Source: Lineus longissimus (Eukaryota > Nemertea > Pilidiophora > Heteronemertea > Lineidae). Taken from it: a stretch of 64,000 bases of DNA. The notes below the pieces were generated by a model. That model made no database searches. It was not told where the DNA came from and was given only the letters and a program-made list of their open reading frames with translations. The stretch spans positions 11,413,001-11,477,000 of the forward strand of contig NC_088326.1 of the NCBI RefSeq assembly GCF_910592395.1, in the 5' to 3' direction. The first letter of the stretch is position 1. Every line of letters begins with the position of its first letter. This document shows positions 23,401 through 34,700 of this stretch, piece by piece. Made by a program: the position numbers and the translations under genes.

Positions 23401-26400
23401 TTTGCATGCACTCTCCAAACTCAGGCAGGAAATTCAGTATTCATCCTGACTTGACGTTCAATCAGATCCCTCCACAACAGAGCCGTCCTCAAGGAAAACA
23501 TGTCATTGAACTGCTGCTAGACTTTTGAACGGATACCCAAGGCAGAATCTAGAATGTGTGATCTCAGTCTCCAGTATGTCTGACATATATAATTAGTTTA
23601 GACCTAATTTAGATTAGGACAGATGTTCAAACAAGTTGGAGACGCTTGATTGGCAAGTGTAATTAGTATAAGTCTTTCAATCAGAAACATGTTTGATTTG
23701 TCAAAGTTTGTATTATGTCTCCTTGGTGATTTCGTGTTGTTATAGTTTTCATGGTAAATCAAGGATTGTATAATGGTCATTCAGGTCTTGGACTCCAGCC
23801 TGGGAACACACATATTTGGACTTCCAATCTGTATTTGTAATTGTAACTATCAATGTATTAGCTTTCATGAAAGTTTATTGAATTAGAAGAAGTGAACAGA
23901 ACCTACAGGACTCCAATTTATTTCTACCGCTAGTCTCCTTCCTTTTTCCCCCATAATAATATCTTGAACTGCCAGCAAAGTCCTTCAACCTAATTTCAGA
24001 TTCACCAGGCCTATTTGCGAATGTATTACTATAGCAAAAAGATTTCCTCTTCTGTGTATATCTTGAACTGCCAGCAAAGTTCTTCAGCCTTGTCTTAGAT
24101 TCACCAGGCCTATGTTGAATTCATGTCAGTTATTTGCTTGTTCATGTTGTAGACAGTTCATTTCCTATCTGATCTTGCAGCTGGGTCTTTTTGTCCCCTG
24201 CCACGTTCAACGCATTACTTTCTGATCTTGTAATATTTCAGCGGTGCATTTCTACCGCCTTGCAGTCCAGCTCGTTCCAGATATTGAACAAAAGATTGAG
24301 GCAGACCAATACATGAGTTACGGTACTAAGAATAGAGGTAAGTTGGTCCTCAAAGACCTATGCCATCCTTGAAATCAACAGATGTGCATTTGTTGTGCGA
24401 ACTCGCTTATCTTTAGAAAAGACACTGCTCGATTTATGACTAACTCATAAATCTGACTTTGGCTGACACGACTTTGTCATGAGGAGTGTCGTCAATTCTG
24501 CGGGTGTGAAGGCCGAAAATCCTTGCCTGACCATGGACTTTACTTGAAGTAAACATCCACAAGGCAAATTGCTCCCGGAAGGCCTCGAAATTCCTCGAGA
24601 GCCCAAATCAAACAAAATTCGACATGAAAAAGTGCCATGACTTCTCTGCTTCCAGAATCAGAGAATAAATGCCTTCTACAGTGATTGCCTCGATTATAGT
24701 TAATTCCCTGTCCCGTCTTTCAAAAAACTTCCTCTCCTCCTTTGCAGAGAGACAGGAGAGCGAGAGTTCCGTCGACAGCAGCACCGATACCATGCTACAC
24801 AGCATCGACCTGGATACAGATGACGAGGATAATTGGGACATCGAGGACCTGCCAGCGAGGTTCCAGCGCCTCAAGGTCACACAGTATGTCGTATGTCACC
24901 CCCAGTACGAACAGGCTGTAAGTCGGACTTAAATATGATTCGTTAAGAGTGGGTGAAAATCTGATAGTCTGTGTTGACGTTCCAGGCATCATTTGAGACA
25001 CATCCTACTATCTCTGATACCTTTCTTTCCCTTAGGGTCTGAAAAGGGGGTGTGGGGGATAAAACATGGGTGCTGAAATTGTTAATCCTGTGTTTGTCAT
25101 TTCAGGAGATGCATATCTCGGACCTACCTGGGGAGTTGTTGGTCTACATCTTCAAGTGGGTCGTGTCCACAGAGCTGGACCTTAGGATGCTCGAGGTTCT
25201 TACGCAGGTAAATGGACATAGCATAGACTTCCTTGTTTGTGTTCTCATAATTTGTTTGCTTTAAATTATGGCTATAATGTTATTTCACTTTTAGGTGTGT
25301 CGTGGATTTTACCTGCTTGCAAGGGATGAGGAGCTCTGGAGGCTGGCATGCATCAAGTAAGTCACCTTCTGTCTATTTACGCAACTTTACCTTCGTGTGA
25401 TTTATTTCTTGTCCAATTTTAGTGAAAGTCCAGGGCTCAGTTGTTCAAAACATCGAGCGTATCATTGACTAAATGCATTTGTGAACTCTTCTGATTATGT
25501 CTTTGTATTGTTTTCAGAGTTTGGAGCCGAAAGTGTGGCCGGCCGACCCAGTTTGGATCTTGGAGAAAGATGTTCATTAGTCGTCCGCATCCGAATTACG
25601 GAGGTACGCCTTTTGACAGTTGCAGGGTTTAACTGCCACTACAAAGCGCCATGCAACAAGCTATTTAGATTAACTATTCCGCTACTTCACCCGGTATACA
25701 CCGTGTTACTACTTACCTGCAGTTCTCCGCACTGCTAAATCTTCCCCTAAGTTCTGTCGTTCAACCACAGTCCCTATAAGTCTCTGGTTGGTTACACCTG
25801 AAAAAACGCGATGGAAGCACTGCATTCCACTCATTGAACCTTTTTTCCTTAGGACCCTTCGTGCCCTAGGTGGCACATGGGGCGTTCCCCAGGGTCCTCC
25901 ACTCAAGTCTGTTGGCTGCACTCATTGAACACCTCGTCCCTAAAATTGGGTATAATGCCAGCAATTTTTACATTAAAACTTTTCCTCAGCCAAGTTGGGA
26001 CCCAGGCCGGCTCAGGCCAGGGGTACCGTACACTTCAAAAACCCTACAGTTGCGTAAGAGTTTGATTGACCACCGGTAAGAAATGTCATATTCATTTCCT
26101 TTCAGGCTGCTACCTGAGCCGCATGTCGTACTTGCGTCACGGTGAAAAGGGCATGGACAACTACTACCGCCCTGTCTTCATCGTGGAGTATTACAGATAT
26201 ATCCGGTTCTACACGGATGGTAGGTACATGCGTAATGAGAACTTTCCGGGTATATCCGGGTTTTGCCGATCCCAATTTCGAATTTTATTTGAACACTTAG
26301 CGTTGCAAGGTGCTGAGGCCTGGGAAGCATAGTGCATCAATGATTTCCAACTTATCCTCATTTTCTACTCGCATTTGCAGGTACAGCAGTAATGGTCACA

Positions 26401-27755
26401 AGCGCCGAAGACCCAAACATCATCGTGAACCAGCTAAACTGCGCCCGACCGGGCATCTCGGGCATGTTGTTCGGGCGGTACCAAATCGTTGGCAACCAAA
26501 TCACGGCGGTTTTGAAGCGGCCGAATATACAGAACAACCGCAACCGTCGTAACCAGATTGCTGATATCGAGCAGACGTTCCATCTGGTAAACATGTTTCT
26601 AATGTTGACATGATATTGTAGATGGGCATGATGTGCTATGTCCGTCAACCTCATGATATCGGACCATGTTCAAGACGTGCTATCCAGGTCACCGCAGCAA
26701 AAGGGTTAAGGCCAATAAGGAGTGCGTTCTGGTTGGCAAGGAGCTTCGCTCTCGACAACAACGACTACAACAATAGTGAGTGACGCTCCTGTGCTGGTGT
26801 TGACGTGTTGACTGTTTTTGTCGTTTCAGGATTTGCTCATCAGCGGCAGAAAGAACTTGCGACTGAAATGGCAGCACTTTGCTGTGCACACGTTGAAAAA
26901 GTAAGTACGAGTTTTCTGGGGAAAAAAAACAAAGCAAGCCACGTTTTATGCACGTGAGGTCGTCCATAAACTACGTACGTACCAACCACCCATTTTCAGA
27001 TCCCCCTCCCTGTAAACACAGAGTTGATGTCATCATGACCCATCCTGACCTCCAAGGTTTATGTGTCTTATTATATTCTTATCAAGATGAAAATCCTTGG
27101 CATATACACCTTTCCAGAAATGGGGTGCTGAGTGTCCGAAATAGTGATGTCATAAGGGGAAATTAGGCCTTATGGTGGAGGGACAAAGGAGATAGTCATG
27201 GTTGACCAACACACTTGAATGCCTTTAATGACGGACAAGGGGGAAAAAGTTAGTTCCAATGCAAGCCACCAATTTCGGGAAGCATGTATAGGGCCCCTTT
27301 TTAACCTGTTTTCTGCTCCGATGAGCAATACAAACCTGTAACTATTACTACGATAGACAGCCATAGTAGTATGTGCATCTCCCGCAGGACTGGTAAAACT
27401 GATCTGTAGACCGTAGAACATTTGCCTTGTGGGCAAAAACTGTGGTTCCTATACCTTATAACATGGCAACATCTTCAAGAGCAGATTGTCTCAAACTCTG
27501 AAGTATATTTTTGATGAAATTAACAACGCTGGAAAATTTGCAGAACTACATGGAGGCGAAATCTAACATTTAGGGCAACAGAAATAAAGGGTTTGCAGTA
27601 GATCACAAAATAATTTTGTAATCTTTTTTTGTTGTTTTAGGTCGAGCAACCACACCAACATGTGCGAGTTTGAGTTAACCACGAATGCCTACCCTACGCT
27701 GCATTTCGCACGTGTCCGCAGTTACTCGACCGTCAGTGAGACCCCTCTGCACTGA
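20359..27755 (+). CDS. FBXO9: F-box only protein 9 (SCF ubiquitin-ligase adaptor)
   Basis: Coding exons: 20359-20361 (ATG only), 20991-21212, 21438-21495, 24242-24337, 24748-24917, 25106-25207, 25295-25356, 25518-25603, 26106-26219, 26381-26586, 26830-26900, 27641-27755. All are GT-AG and phases match; 1305 nt, 434 aa, close to vertebrate FBXO9. Seen: acidic N-terminus with LEDRLQQFRHNW, a TPR/MIT-like helical pair (LFMKGVQEEQSG then AVHFYRLAVQLVPDIEQKI), the F-box beginning ISDLPGELLVYIFKWVVS, then VCRGFYLLARDEELWRLAC, EYYRYIRFYTDG and the C-terminal FARVRSYS. In mammals FBXO9 recruits substrates such as Tel2 and Tti1 to SCF. The ATG-only first exon is the weakest call: it rests on ATG followed by GTATGT and a phase-0 join. 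An LTR element occupies intron 21496-24241. Confidence 0.9.
20770..20945 (+). repeat. 33-bp tandem repeat just upstream of FBXO9 exon 2
   Basis: cagaactgaactggtgtttc and cagaactgaattggtgttct alternate, giving a 66-bp higher-order unit. The array ends about 45 nt before the acceptor at 20990. Confidence 0.85.
21303..21420 (-). mobile_element. tRNA-derived SINE-like insertion flanked by direct repeats
   Basis: On the minus strand at about 21391-21327 a tRNA-like block has an A box (TAGCTCAATTGGTCGAGC) and a B box (GGTTCGAATC), but the T stem does not pair properly. It is flanked by imperfect direct repeats starting cagtaatccgag (about 21305 and 21393), which look like a target-site duplication. 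A retroposed tRNA relic in the second FBXO9 intron, not a working tRNA. Confidence 0.45.
22298..22609 (+). CDS. LTR-element open frame 1 (unknown, 103 aa)
   Basis: Open from an ATG near the 5' end of the element's internal region; begins MIPPSLSAVLETLQLPAPD and ends in a basic stretch RRDQQRLQNFRKTK followed by a hydrophobic tail. I recognise no domain. It could be the remnant of a gag-like or accessory protein. Confidence 0.35.
   Translation: MIPPSLSAVLETLQLPAPDTWNLQRVEHGIGTSLLLSWNEFKEAALEYLCPGKQFVGMKSPSTLRRDQQRLQNFRKTKATLVRLVSRAMLLNIARQIPFLGAA
22660..23025 (+). CDS. LTR-element open frame 2 with chromodomain-like motif
   Basis: Open frame of 121 codons without an ATG at its 5' end, in a different frame from open frame 1, so probably broken or the product of splicing or frameshift. 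Ser/Thr-rich first half, then FFDSEDFLIQWKDHPAKCNT, which resembles the chromodomain core (hydrophobic-x-W-K-x-x-P with a following N-T). Chromodomains are known at the C-terminus of chromovirus integrases. Here it appears without the integrase. Ends at a TGA that overlaps the next open frame. Confidence 0.35.
   Translation: MSAEIQCLPMRVSISTQTVGEYVSTSTQGEETSIPDTLSKQTNSVKVSVPAHKGTIKTKGQRVTEKVLKRRKFFDSEDFLIQWKDHPAKCNTLVNAVHLDQRAKDYILNRGHKIRGKRVGL
23022..23528 (+). CDS. LTR-element open frame 3 (unknown, 168 codons)
   Basis: Overlaps the end of open frame 2 by 4 nt and lies in the -1 frame relative to it; no ATG at its start. Polar, Ser/Asn-rich and unrecognised. A continuation of frame 2 after a -1 shift or an old indel is the simplest reading. 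Ends about 95 nt before the right LTR. Confidence 0.3.
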   Translation: MNDSELSSSYDNHQTIISALNDLPGKVNADDKQPNASVVTRSTQPGNWSQSNSGNSVNKPKVKYAPLRPIQTYDTKNGVIATVIAENPYRAMTSFTHSGRDTVSTFVRSFLANHSELSAPEPSEISVCMHSPNSGRKFSIHPDLTFNQIPPQQSRPQGKHVIELLLDF

Positions 27756-28853
27756 ATCGAAAAATGAAGACGCAGGGACGTTGTAAGGTTGAAAGCTTAT
27801 GAGAGTTATTGCTTATGATAGGTTGAGGGTGATGTAGATATATTGCTTAAAGGGTTGTTTGCCTGATCTCTGGTGATTTCAGGTGGGAGGAAGTCAATGT
27901 TGTTGTCTATCTAGAACAAAGAGGGCATTCAGGTTTTGTGACAAATTGATTAAAAAACCTAGTGTTTATAGCGTGCAGACTGAAAATTGCTGTTTCTTCC
28001 AGAAGTTTACATTCAAAAATAGCTTTTCTGACCGTGTGCATTTGGAAAACTGCATCCTGAAAACTTGACATTTACCGAAAAGTAGCAGTGATGCACAACA
28101 CTAGATTTTTCCCCAGGGTAGGCCTAATCACTGCTGTAGAGTAATGCTATTTCATGGTGTCAGCTCATGGCGGTCAGCTATGACATTGGCTGCCCAGGGT
28201 TGTGTAACATTACTTTAGTTAAGTGACAAGAGGTCAGCCAGGAACCATTGGCAAGATCTAACTGAGAAACACTTTTTTTTGTAGCTAATTATAATACATA
28301 TAATGCATAATGAAGTAATAGGGCTGATATTCAGGTGATACTTCACCGGGATTAGTATATGCGACTTCTATAACGTCACACCACAAAAAGACGGGTGACT
28401 TGCCAAGCAGACACCAGTGTGTCTGGAATTGGCTAAAGACCGGTAAATCAACTTCAAGTCAGGGAATGTCATTTTATATTCTGTCTGTAGTACTATGGTG
28501 CCGTGCGACAAGAGCTAAGACATTATTCTTTCAGATCTTTTCAGGCGTTCAAAAAGGATTTTTAGATTTTGTCTCAGCAATCATGACTGGGTGATTTTTG
28601 ACAGTGTATGAATATAACAGACAGATTAGATATAATTCTATCACTCAGCCACCTGCGTGACCCTGTCAGCATCCTCATGTTGTGGCAACGCATTCTGATA
28701 TTTCAACTTAACGATGATGAATGACATTCGAGGATGTGTCCACCAATCTCGTCCACAAGTAGCCTGCTAACGTTTAGAGGGGATTTGGGTGTAATTGTTT
28801 ACAGAGTAATGTCTTAGCTTTTGTATATCCATGAGATTAAACCTTAGCCTGTC

Positions 28854-28859
28854 AATAAA
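28854..28859 (+). promoter_or_regulatory. Candidate FBXO9 polyadenylation signal
   Basis: AATAAA about 1.1 kb downstream of the FBXO9 stop; the first clear canonical hexamer I noticed on this strand. Would imply a long 3' UTR. Unproven. Confidence 0.35.
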
Positions 28860-29566
28860 CTGCTATTTTCATGTTCATTGGTATCTGTATCACTGTATAA
28901 TGTCCGCTATCCGTTTAGGTCTGACTGTATCCATGTACAATGTATACCCAATTACCATCATGAACATTAACTTATCTGTTATAGTTAAGCTCGGGTCAAC
29001 AGAACACCATCTGTGATTGGAAATGAATGTGTAGAGTCTGGTGTTGGTTTAATACTGAACGGGACGTAACCTTTAACGACGATGGACAATTTATCAACGA
29101 GAAAGCAAAAAGTTTTGATGATTTTAAAAGTTGGTGGATTAATTTTGATTGGTTGGGCAAATTCTTTCGGCAGCGGCGTGGAAAAATTATTAATCGCATC
29201 ATTTTGCAGCAGAGAATTTCATTTTATATGTTGTTAGTCTTGAGTAATGGTCAAAGAGACTTTACTGTTTCAATCTGTGTTTTATCTCTTCATTCTTTTT
29301 TGTATCTTCGGTGGAGGAATTTTCCATTTGATGGTCATTTTCTTGTTACTGTCCTGATACACTATATAAATAAGGAGGCTGATAGTATGTTTTTAGTGTG
29401 TAACAGACCACATGCATTGTTTAAGAAAAGTGTCCAAAGAAAATTTTGTGTATCATAAATTCAGCAAAATGCTGCTCTAACTATTCTACAATACTATATA
29501 GTCTAAAGGCCCTCTGGGATAAGTTGAGGTATATTTTGGAAAGAAAGCTTGAAATGGCAAGTTCCA

Positions 29567-29868
29567 ATTTGAGCATTAAACTTGACATGTCAAGTTGCAC
29601 TTTGAGCATTAAGCTTGACATGTCAAGTTGCACTTTGAGCATTAAGCTTGACATGTCAAGTTGCATTAAGCTTGACATGTCAAGTTGCACTTTGAGCATT
29701 AAGCTTGACATGTCTGGCTACACTTTGAGCATTAAGCTTGACATGTCAAGTTGCAATTTGAGCATTAAGCTTGACATGTCAAGTTGCACTTTGAGCATTA
29801 AAACTAGACATGTCTGGCTGCACTTTGAGCATTAAAACTAGACATGTCTGGCTGCACTCTGAGCATAA
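29567..29868. repeat. 33-bp tandem repeat with perfect 14-nt palindrome
   Basis: About nine units of cactttgagcattaag plus CTTGACATGTCAAG plus ttg. The 14-mer is its own reverse complement. The last units have decayed to aactagacatgtctgg, keeping the acatgt core. Confidence 0.85.
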
Positions 29869-30611
29869 ATGCTTCATGTTGCAACTTGCGCTTTTCAGGT
29901 TAAAAGTTAACCGATCATTTCGTTGAATTGGAGGACCCCTTTTTCACCACATTATCTTACAACTCTGCGGTTATTTTTGTGACTTTAAACAATGGATTGG
30001 ACAAGGTTGCCTAAAAATGTGCCGAAATTACTTCCTAGTACTTATTACTGCTCCATAATTTTGTAATTTTCCACATTTGTATGATTGGCCTTGATATTAA
30101 GAAGGAAACATATTTATCCTGGAAGAGGATATAGGTGACACTGATGTTGAAAATCTTGATTATGTTAAAACTTCTTGCGGTGAAATGGCCGTATGTTTGT
30201 TAAAGTCTATTTAATTGTCTGTTGTGGTACAAGATATGTTGTTAAACTTAATTTGTACAAAAATTGGGATGTGAGAAAGGCAATGTGAGGAAAAGATTTT
30301 TATTATGGTTTTTGATGACTTTACTTCAGTTTGAATGTCCTCTATCTCTCCATGCTTGAACTTGACGTGGAAATTTATTCTCTCAGCTCTTAAAGGGGGA
30401 CTATAGGCAGGAGCAGAGGGGCTAATTTGGCCATCTTCAGGTGACTAATATACACTGTAAGGGCCCCAGGTCATGTCAGATTCAGCACTAATATATTCCT
30501 CATACAAGCATGAATCATTTCGACGTACTGTGGGATGTGAGAGACCCCTATTGGCGACTTTGTGTAACGTGATCTTGCCTGGCTAGCTTCTGCCTATATT
30601 GTCCCTTTAAA

Positions 30612-30690
30612 GTGAGCAGCCTCATGGCCTAGTGGTTGACACTGCTAACTCCCACACAGTAGGGTCCAGGTTTAGTTAGGGGGAGAAAGG
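30612..30690 (+). repeat. tRNA-derived SINE-like segment
   Basis: catggcctagtggttgacac resembles an A box and gggtccaggtttag a decayed B box. Weak. Confidence 0.3.
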
Positions 30691-31480
30691 GACTTGTGTT
30701 TTTGGATGAACCGGCGTGGCCCTCAAAGGATTAAAACCATGCCGCTGATCTCGGTAAAATCGTTGATCCAAAAATGAATTTCACCTCTTCGAAGTTCTAA
30801 ATTGGTGTTCCCAAGTTGAGGTTATAATACAACCTGGGCAACATCATCCAAACGTGTGTAAATAATAAAAGATAACCAAGAAAATGTTTTGATAGAAAAT
30901 TATCTAATTTTCCAAAGTTTTTTTGGAACAACATGTAAGTGTGGCATGTGTAAGAAAGAGGGTTAAAGAAATAATGTAAATAATAAATATGAGAACACAT
31001 GAAGTGGAATAAATAAAGTATTTATTGCTCAAGTATGTTTTTTTGTGTTTTAATTTGCTGATTGGTATGCATCCTGAGGAAATCGGGGTGTATGTCTGCT
31101 TCTCAAGGCCTGCACACTCTGGAGACACTTTCTCCTATTGGTAGAAGAAGTTGGCATCCGAGCCTTGACTGCATTTTTCATTTGCTGAATGTGCGGGGTT
31201 CAGATTATAAAGCCCCCCATCATGTTCCTACTGGTGTTTACCAAATTTTTTTTGATCTTCTGCTACCCTGGTGGTTCTGCTACTTACAGCCATGTACAGC
31301 TTCCCGGCACACCCAGTCTCTGGTTCTTTGACTTCAGTGGAGTTCCCTTCTCTCTTGGCCACAATACAGGCGGGCGGATTTGCATAACTATTTGCGTCTC
31401 CTCAGACTTCTGAAATCCTGCTTGGTCTGAAAGAAAAGATTTTTCCTCGGGAGGCATACTCAAGGTGGCAGTGTTTATAA

Positions 31481-31599
31481 CCATATTCCACTTACGCGTA
31501 AGCCACATTCCACTTACGCGTAAGCCACATTCCACTTATGCGTAAGCCACATTCAACTTACGTGTAAGCTACATTCCACTTACGTGTAAGCCACATTCC
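31481..31599. repeat. 22-bp tandem repeat with perfect 12-nt palindrome
   Basis: Five to six units of ccacattccacttacgcgta plus ag; CTTACGCGTAAG is self-complementary. Later units change the centre (tatgcg, acgtgt). Lies just beyond the lectin-like gene's polyadenylation signal. Confidence 0.8.
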
Positions 31600-31628
31600 A
31601 TATACCAAAACTCCCATTTTGTTTCTCC

Positions 31629-31634
31629 TTTATT
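31629..31634 (-). terminator. Polyadenylation signal of the lectin-like gene
   Basis: AATAAA on the minus strand 70 nt downstream of the stop codon at 31704. Confidence 0.5.
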
Positions 31635-31703
31635 TAGTTTAATGAAGTTTGGACAAATTGGAATGTCACTTGTAGCTGTAGGCCCATACAGTCTATTTAC
31701 AAC

Positions 31704-34700
31704 CTATTGCAATGTACTTGGATCGACGGCTACCCTTGTGGTCTTGCTACAAACAGCGCGGCGCAGCGTCCCAGCGCAACCCTCCGCTGGTTGCCCCGTC
31801 TTGGAGGTGTATGACTCAGTTCTAGTGACTATCATGCAGGTGGCGTCCTTGTCGTAATTGTCCACCCAGACTTCGGAGATATCCGCGGGTCTGAAAAAAG
31901 AATGTGTTTCAGATTGGTGTGATAGTAATGTAAGTCACCTGGGCAGCAAAGTCCCTTTTTAAGGCTGCGATGCGGTCATTCACCTTTCTGACCAACTATA
32001 TATAGAAGTGAACTATCATGATTAATTCTCTGAACTATATTGCACTATGGCGACAAGCATCTGTTTTGTCGTATTGTGTCTGATTATGCATGTAAAGTCC
32101 CCATGGCGCCCTTTCATGAGTTTGATACCGGTGGAACCCTTGATATTCAAAAAGTTTAGCCTTTGGGCAATACAGGATAGGGTTGCCAGCAATCTAAGGC
32201 AGGGTGGCGCGATGGGAACCCTCTACACCATTCTAGAGCAAGGGAGGGTGGAGGAAGCGCGGTACCTGCGCCGACTGACTTACACAACAAGCGCAAACAT
32301 CTTCTGTACGACGAATGGCAGCGCCACCTGGTTCATGAGCGTCCACCCCTCTCCGAGGCTCTGGCATTCCTTTGCCGCGTCATTGTACGTCAGCAGGTCG
32401 CTGCTGTAGCGAAACTCGACAGTCACCTTCTTGCTGAACTCCAGGTCCCCGTACGTGTACGAGTCAGCTAAAAAAGGGCCAATGTCATTATCGAAGGGGT
32501 TTACATGTATTCACTGTTGGTCCAATTATATCTAGCGCCTATTTCTAACGTCAGGCGACCCCAATAACCAGTCATAATGCACGCCGCACGCATGCATACT
32601 CGCGCATCTGTATGCAACTGGTGCGTGTATCAATTTCCTCGATTGCCGCATTGTTAATTTAGCGCATGTGTGTATTCAATTTGTCTTGTGACAATGTATG
32701 ATACTACAACATAGTCGATGTATTGGTTCAAACTTGGCAAATTTATGATCGGTACATCGACAGTCGTTCTGTTGACGAGGTTAAGTTATAAAAAGTGCCC
32801 GACAGGGCCTGTATACTTGCTTTTGATGTATGTGCCAAAAACCACCTGACTTAGCAGAAGAACTGTGAACGAAGAAGAAAAATATCTAAAGTTTGCATGC
32901 CGAAAAATACTCCATTTGCCGAATCAGAAAACGCCCTACGCCTTAGCGATATCAATGTTTGCATTTTTTAGGCTCGTACAGATCACTCTTGAAATTAACT
33001 ATAATCTGATACCAAGTACTTACATTGTACATTTCACCTAAAATTTCGCACATACGCTCAAGGCTATAGTTTTTACCCAATGCTTTGGAAACCAAGAATA
33101 TCGTATTCATAAATTTACCTCCTAAGAGGTCACACTCCCAAAGCAGTGGCGACGTTCAAACGCCACCTTTTCTAGATGTCTGTTACAAAGATTAACTTCT
33201 CTAGCCAAATCTTTTACCACTGCCCTAGGAGTGTAAATGGAGGTCTACCTACCCGCGAACACTACGAATCCTTGCATATTTTAGGAATAAGAGTACAAAG
33301 TTGTCTCACTCATATTTATATGAGAAACAATTTACCGAGAGGACTCGTCATCATACCAATGCCTTAACTGTGGGAACTAGCACCTGTCCCCGCAACCTGA
33401 CAAACGCAAGAAGGACCACGATAACAAAAAATATATTTTCTGCTCACTGCGCTAAATTTGCGGACTAAGGTATCAAAGGAACAGCTTGGGCGTGGGATCG
33501 ACCTGCCCAAAAGGATAATACCCCAGTTTGCCGCCATGTGCCGCCATCTGTAATATCACATTAAATGCTGATATCTTATAATGATTTTAGCCAGTGGAGT
33601 GAGGTAGTTTTGGACATGACTATTGTGAATTTCAGGCAGGCCACGGTTACATCGATCTCGTTCTAGTGCATAGTTTGTTAAGTTAAAAATGATTTTCAAT
33701 ATCCAGGCTTATCCTGTTAGAGAAGCCACGGCCCTACTGGAAGCCGTATGAAAAACCAACCATCGCATGCCAAAGTTGTCTCTTTGAGTATTGCGCTGAG
33801 TTTATCCTCATAGTGTTACAGAAACAAACATGTTTCATCCTCAGACTTTTTCCTAAAGTACAGTACTATACGACATCGTATCTTTGGTAAATGTGATCCG
33901 TTTGATTCGATCAAAAGCCTGACATTTGCGTGTACACAATTGTTTGTTTTACAAAGATATGTCTGTTTTCTGCAGCTGCTTGTTCTCGAAAGATATATTT
34001 GCGTAGGATGACCTAGCTATATATACTAGAACCGTCAAAAGATTTATTTGGTGTCCAAGCTGTTGCAACAGTTTTTCGCGCAACCCTCGAAACCCCTCTA
34101 GCAACATTGAGCGACTGGAATGTGTTGGAGGAAGAAACCGGAGACCTCGGAATAAACGAACGCTGTCGAAGAAAGTCGCCCTCTCTAACACATTGAGTGC
34201 GGAGGGAACGACCGGGAATCGTACCCAGGACCTCAGAGAAAACAGGCGCTGATGTTTCCACTAGGCCACTCCGACAGGCCAGGCTCGATTCGAGACCATT
34301 TCTCCTTTTCCATGCTCGTTCCCCTCCTGTTACTCCTTGTGAAATTAAAGGATTGCATTCTCATGTAAAACAAGGGGTTGAATAATGCAAAATAATTCCA
34401 TTGCAAACAATAGGTGGCGCATCGAAGACATGTCACAGATGGGATGGGTTCAAGGAATTCATTGCCGCGGAGGTATACTATTGATGCCATTGAATATCCT
34501 AACCGAAATCCTCCGGAGTTTCCTCTTGTGATTCCAAGTACTGCCTCCATCTTCATACAGTTCCCTAAATGGTAACCATGCCAAAGCAAACAAAAACACA
34601 ATGGATATTTTACAAAAACAATATAAACTTTATTTTAGAAATCCGCCAAACGCCAAATTTAAAGCAGAAGAAATGTCGATGGGGAGAGCCTTTAGCAGAT

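Larger units (their letters stand above)
21854..23957 (+). mobile_element. Short non-autonomous LTR retroelement in an FBXO9 intron
   Basis: Two direct repeats start with the same TGTTCAAACAAGTTGGAG: about 21854-22174 and 23624-23957. They are near-identical over the first about 190 nt and diverge toward their 3' ends, both ending in a ccccataat stretch. TGG plus tgtgagaacccg right after the left repeat (about 22176) looks like a primer-binding site. The internal part is only about 1.45 kb and has no recognisable reverse transcriptase or integrase, so the element would depend on a relative. I could not see a clear target duplication. Confidence 0.6.
28860..31600. other. Intergenic, AT-rich, no supported gene
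   Basis: Holds the palindromic 33-bp array, a SINE-like relic and the 22-bp array. A 143-codon frame at 29027 has no family resemblance. Confidence 0.55.

Noticed and set aside
29027-29458. 143-codon plus-strand frame starting with ATG
   Set aside because: AT-rich, no recognisable domain, no splice context, next to tandem repeats; not enough support for a gene.
29446-29835. 129-codon repetitive plus-strand frame and its minus-strand counterpart
   Set aside because: Both strands are open only because the 33-bp palindromic unit is a multiple of three.
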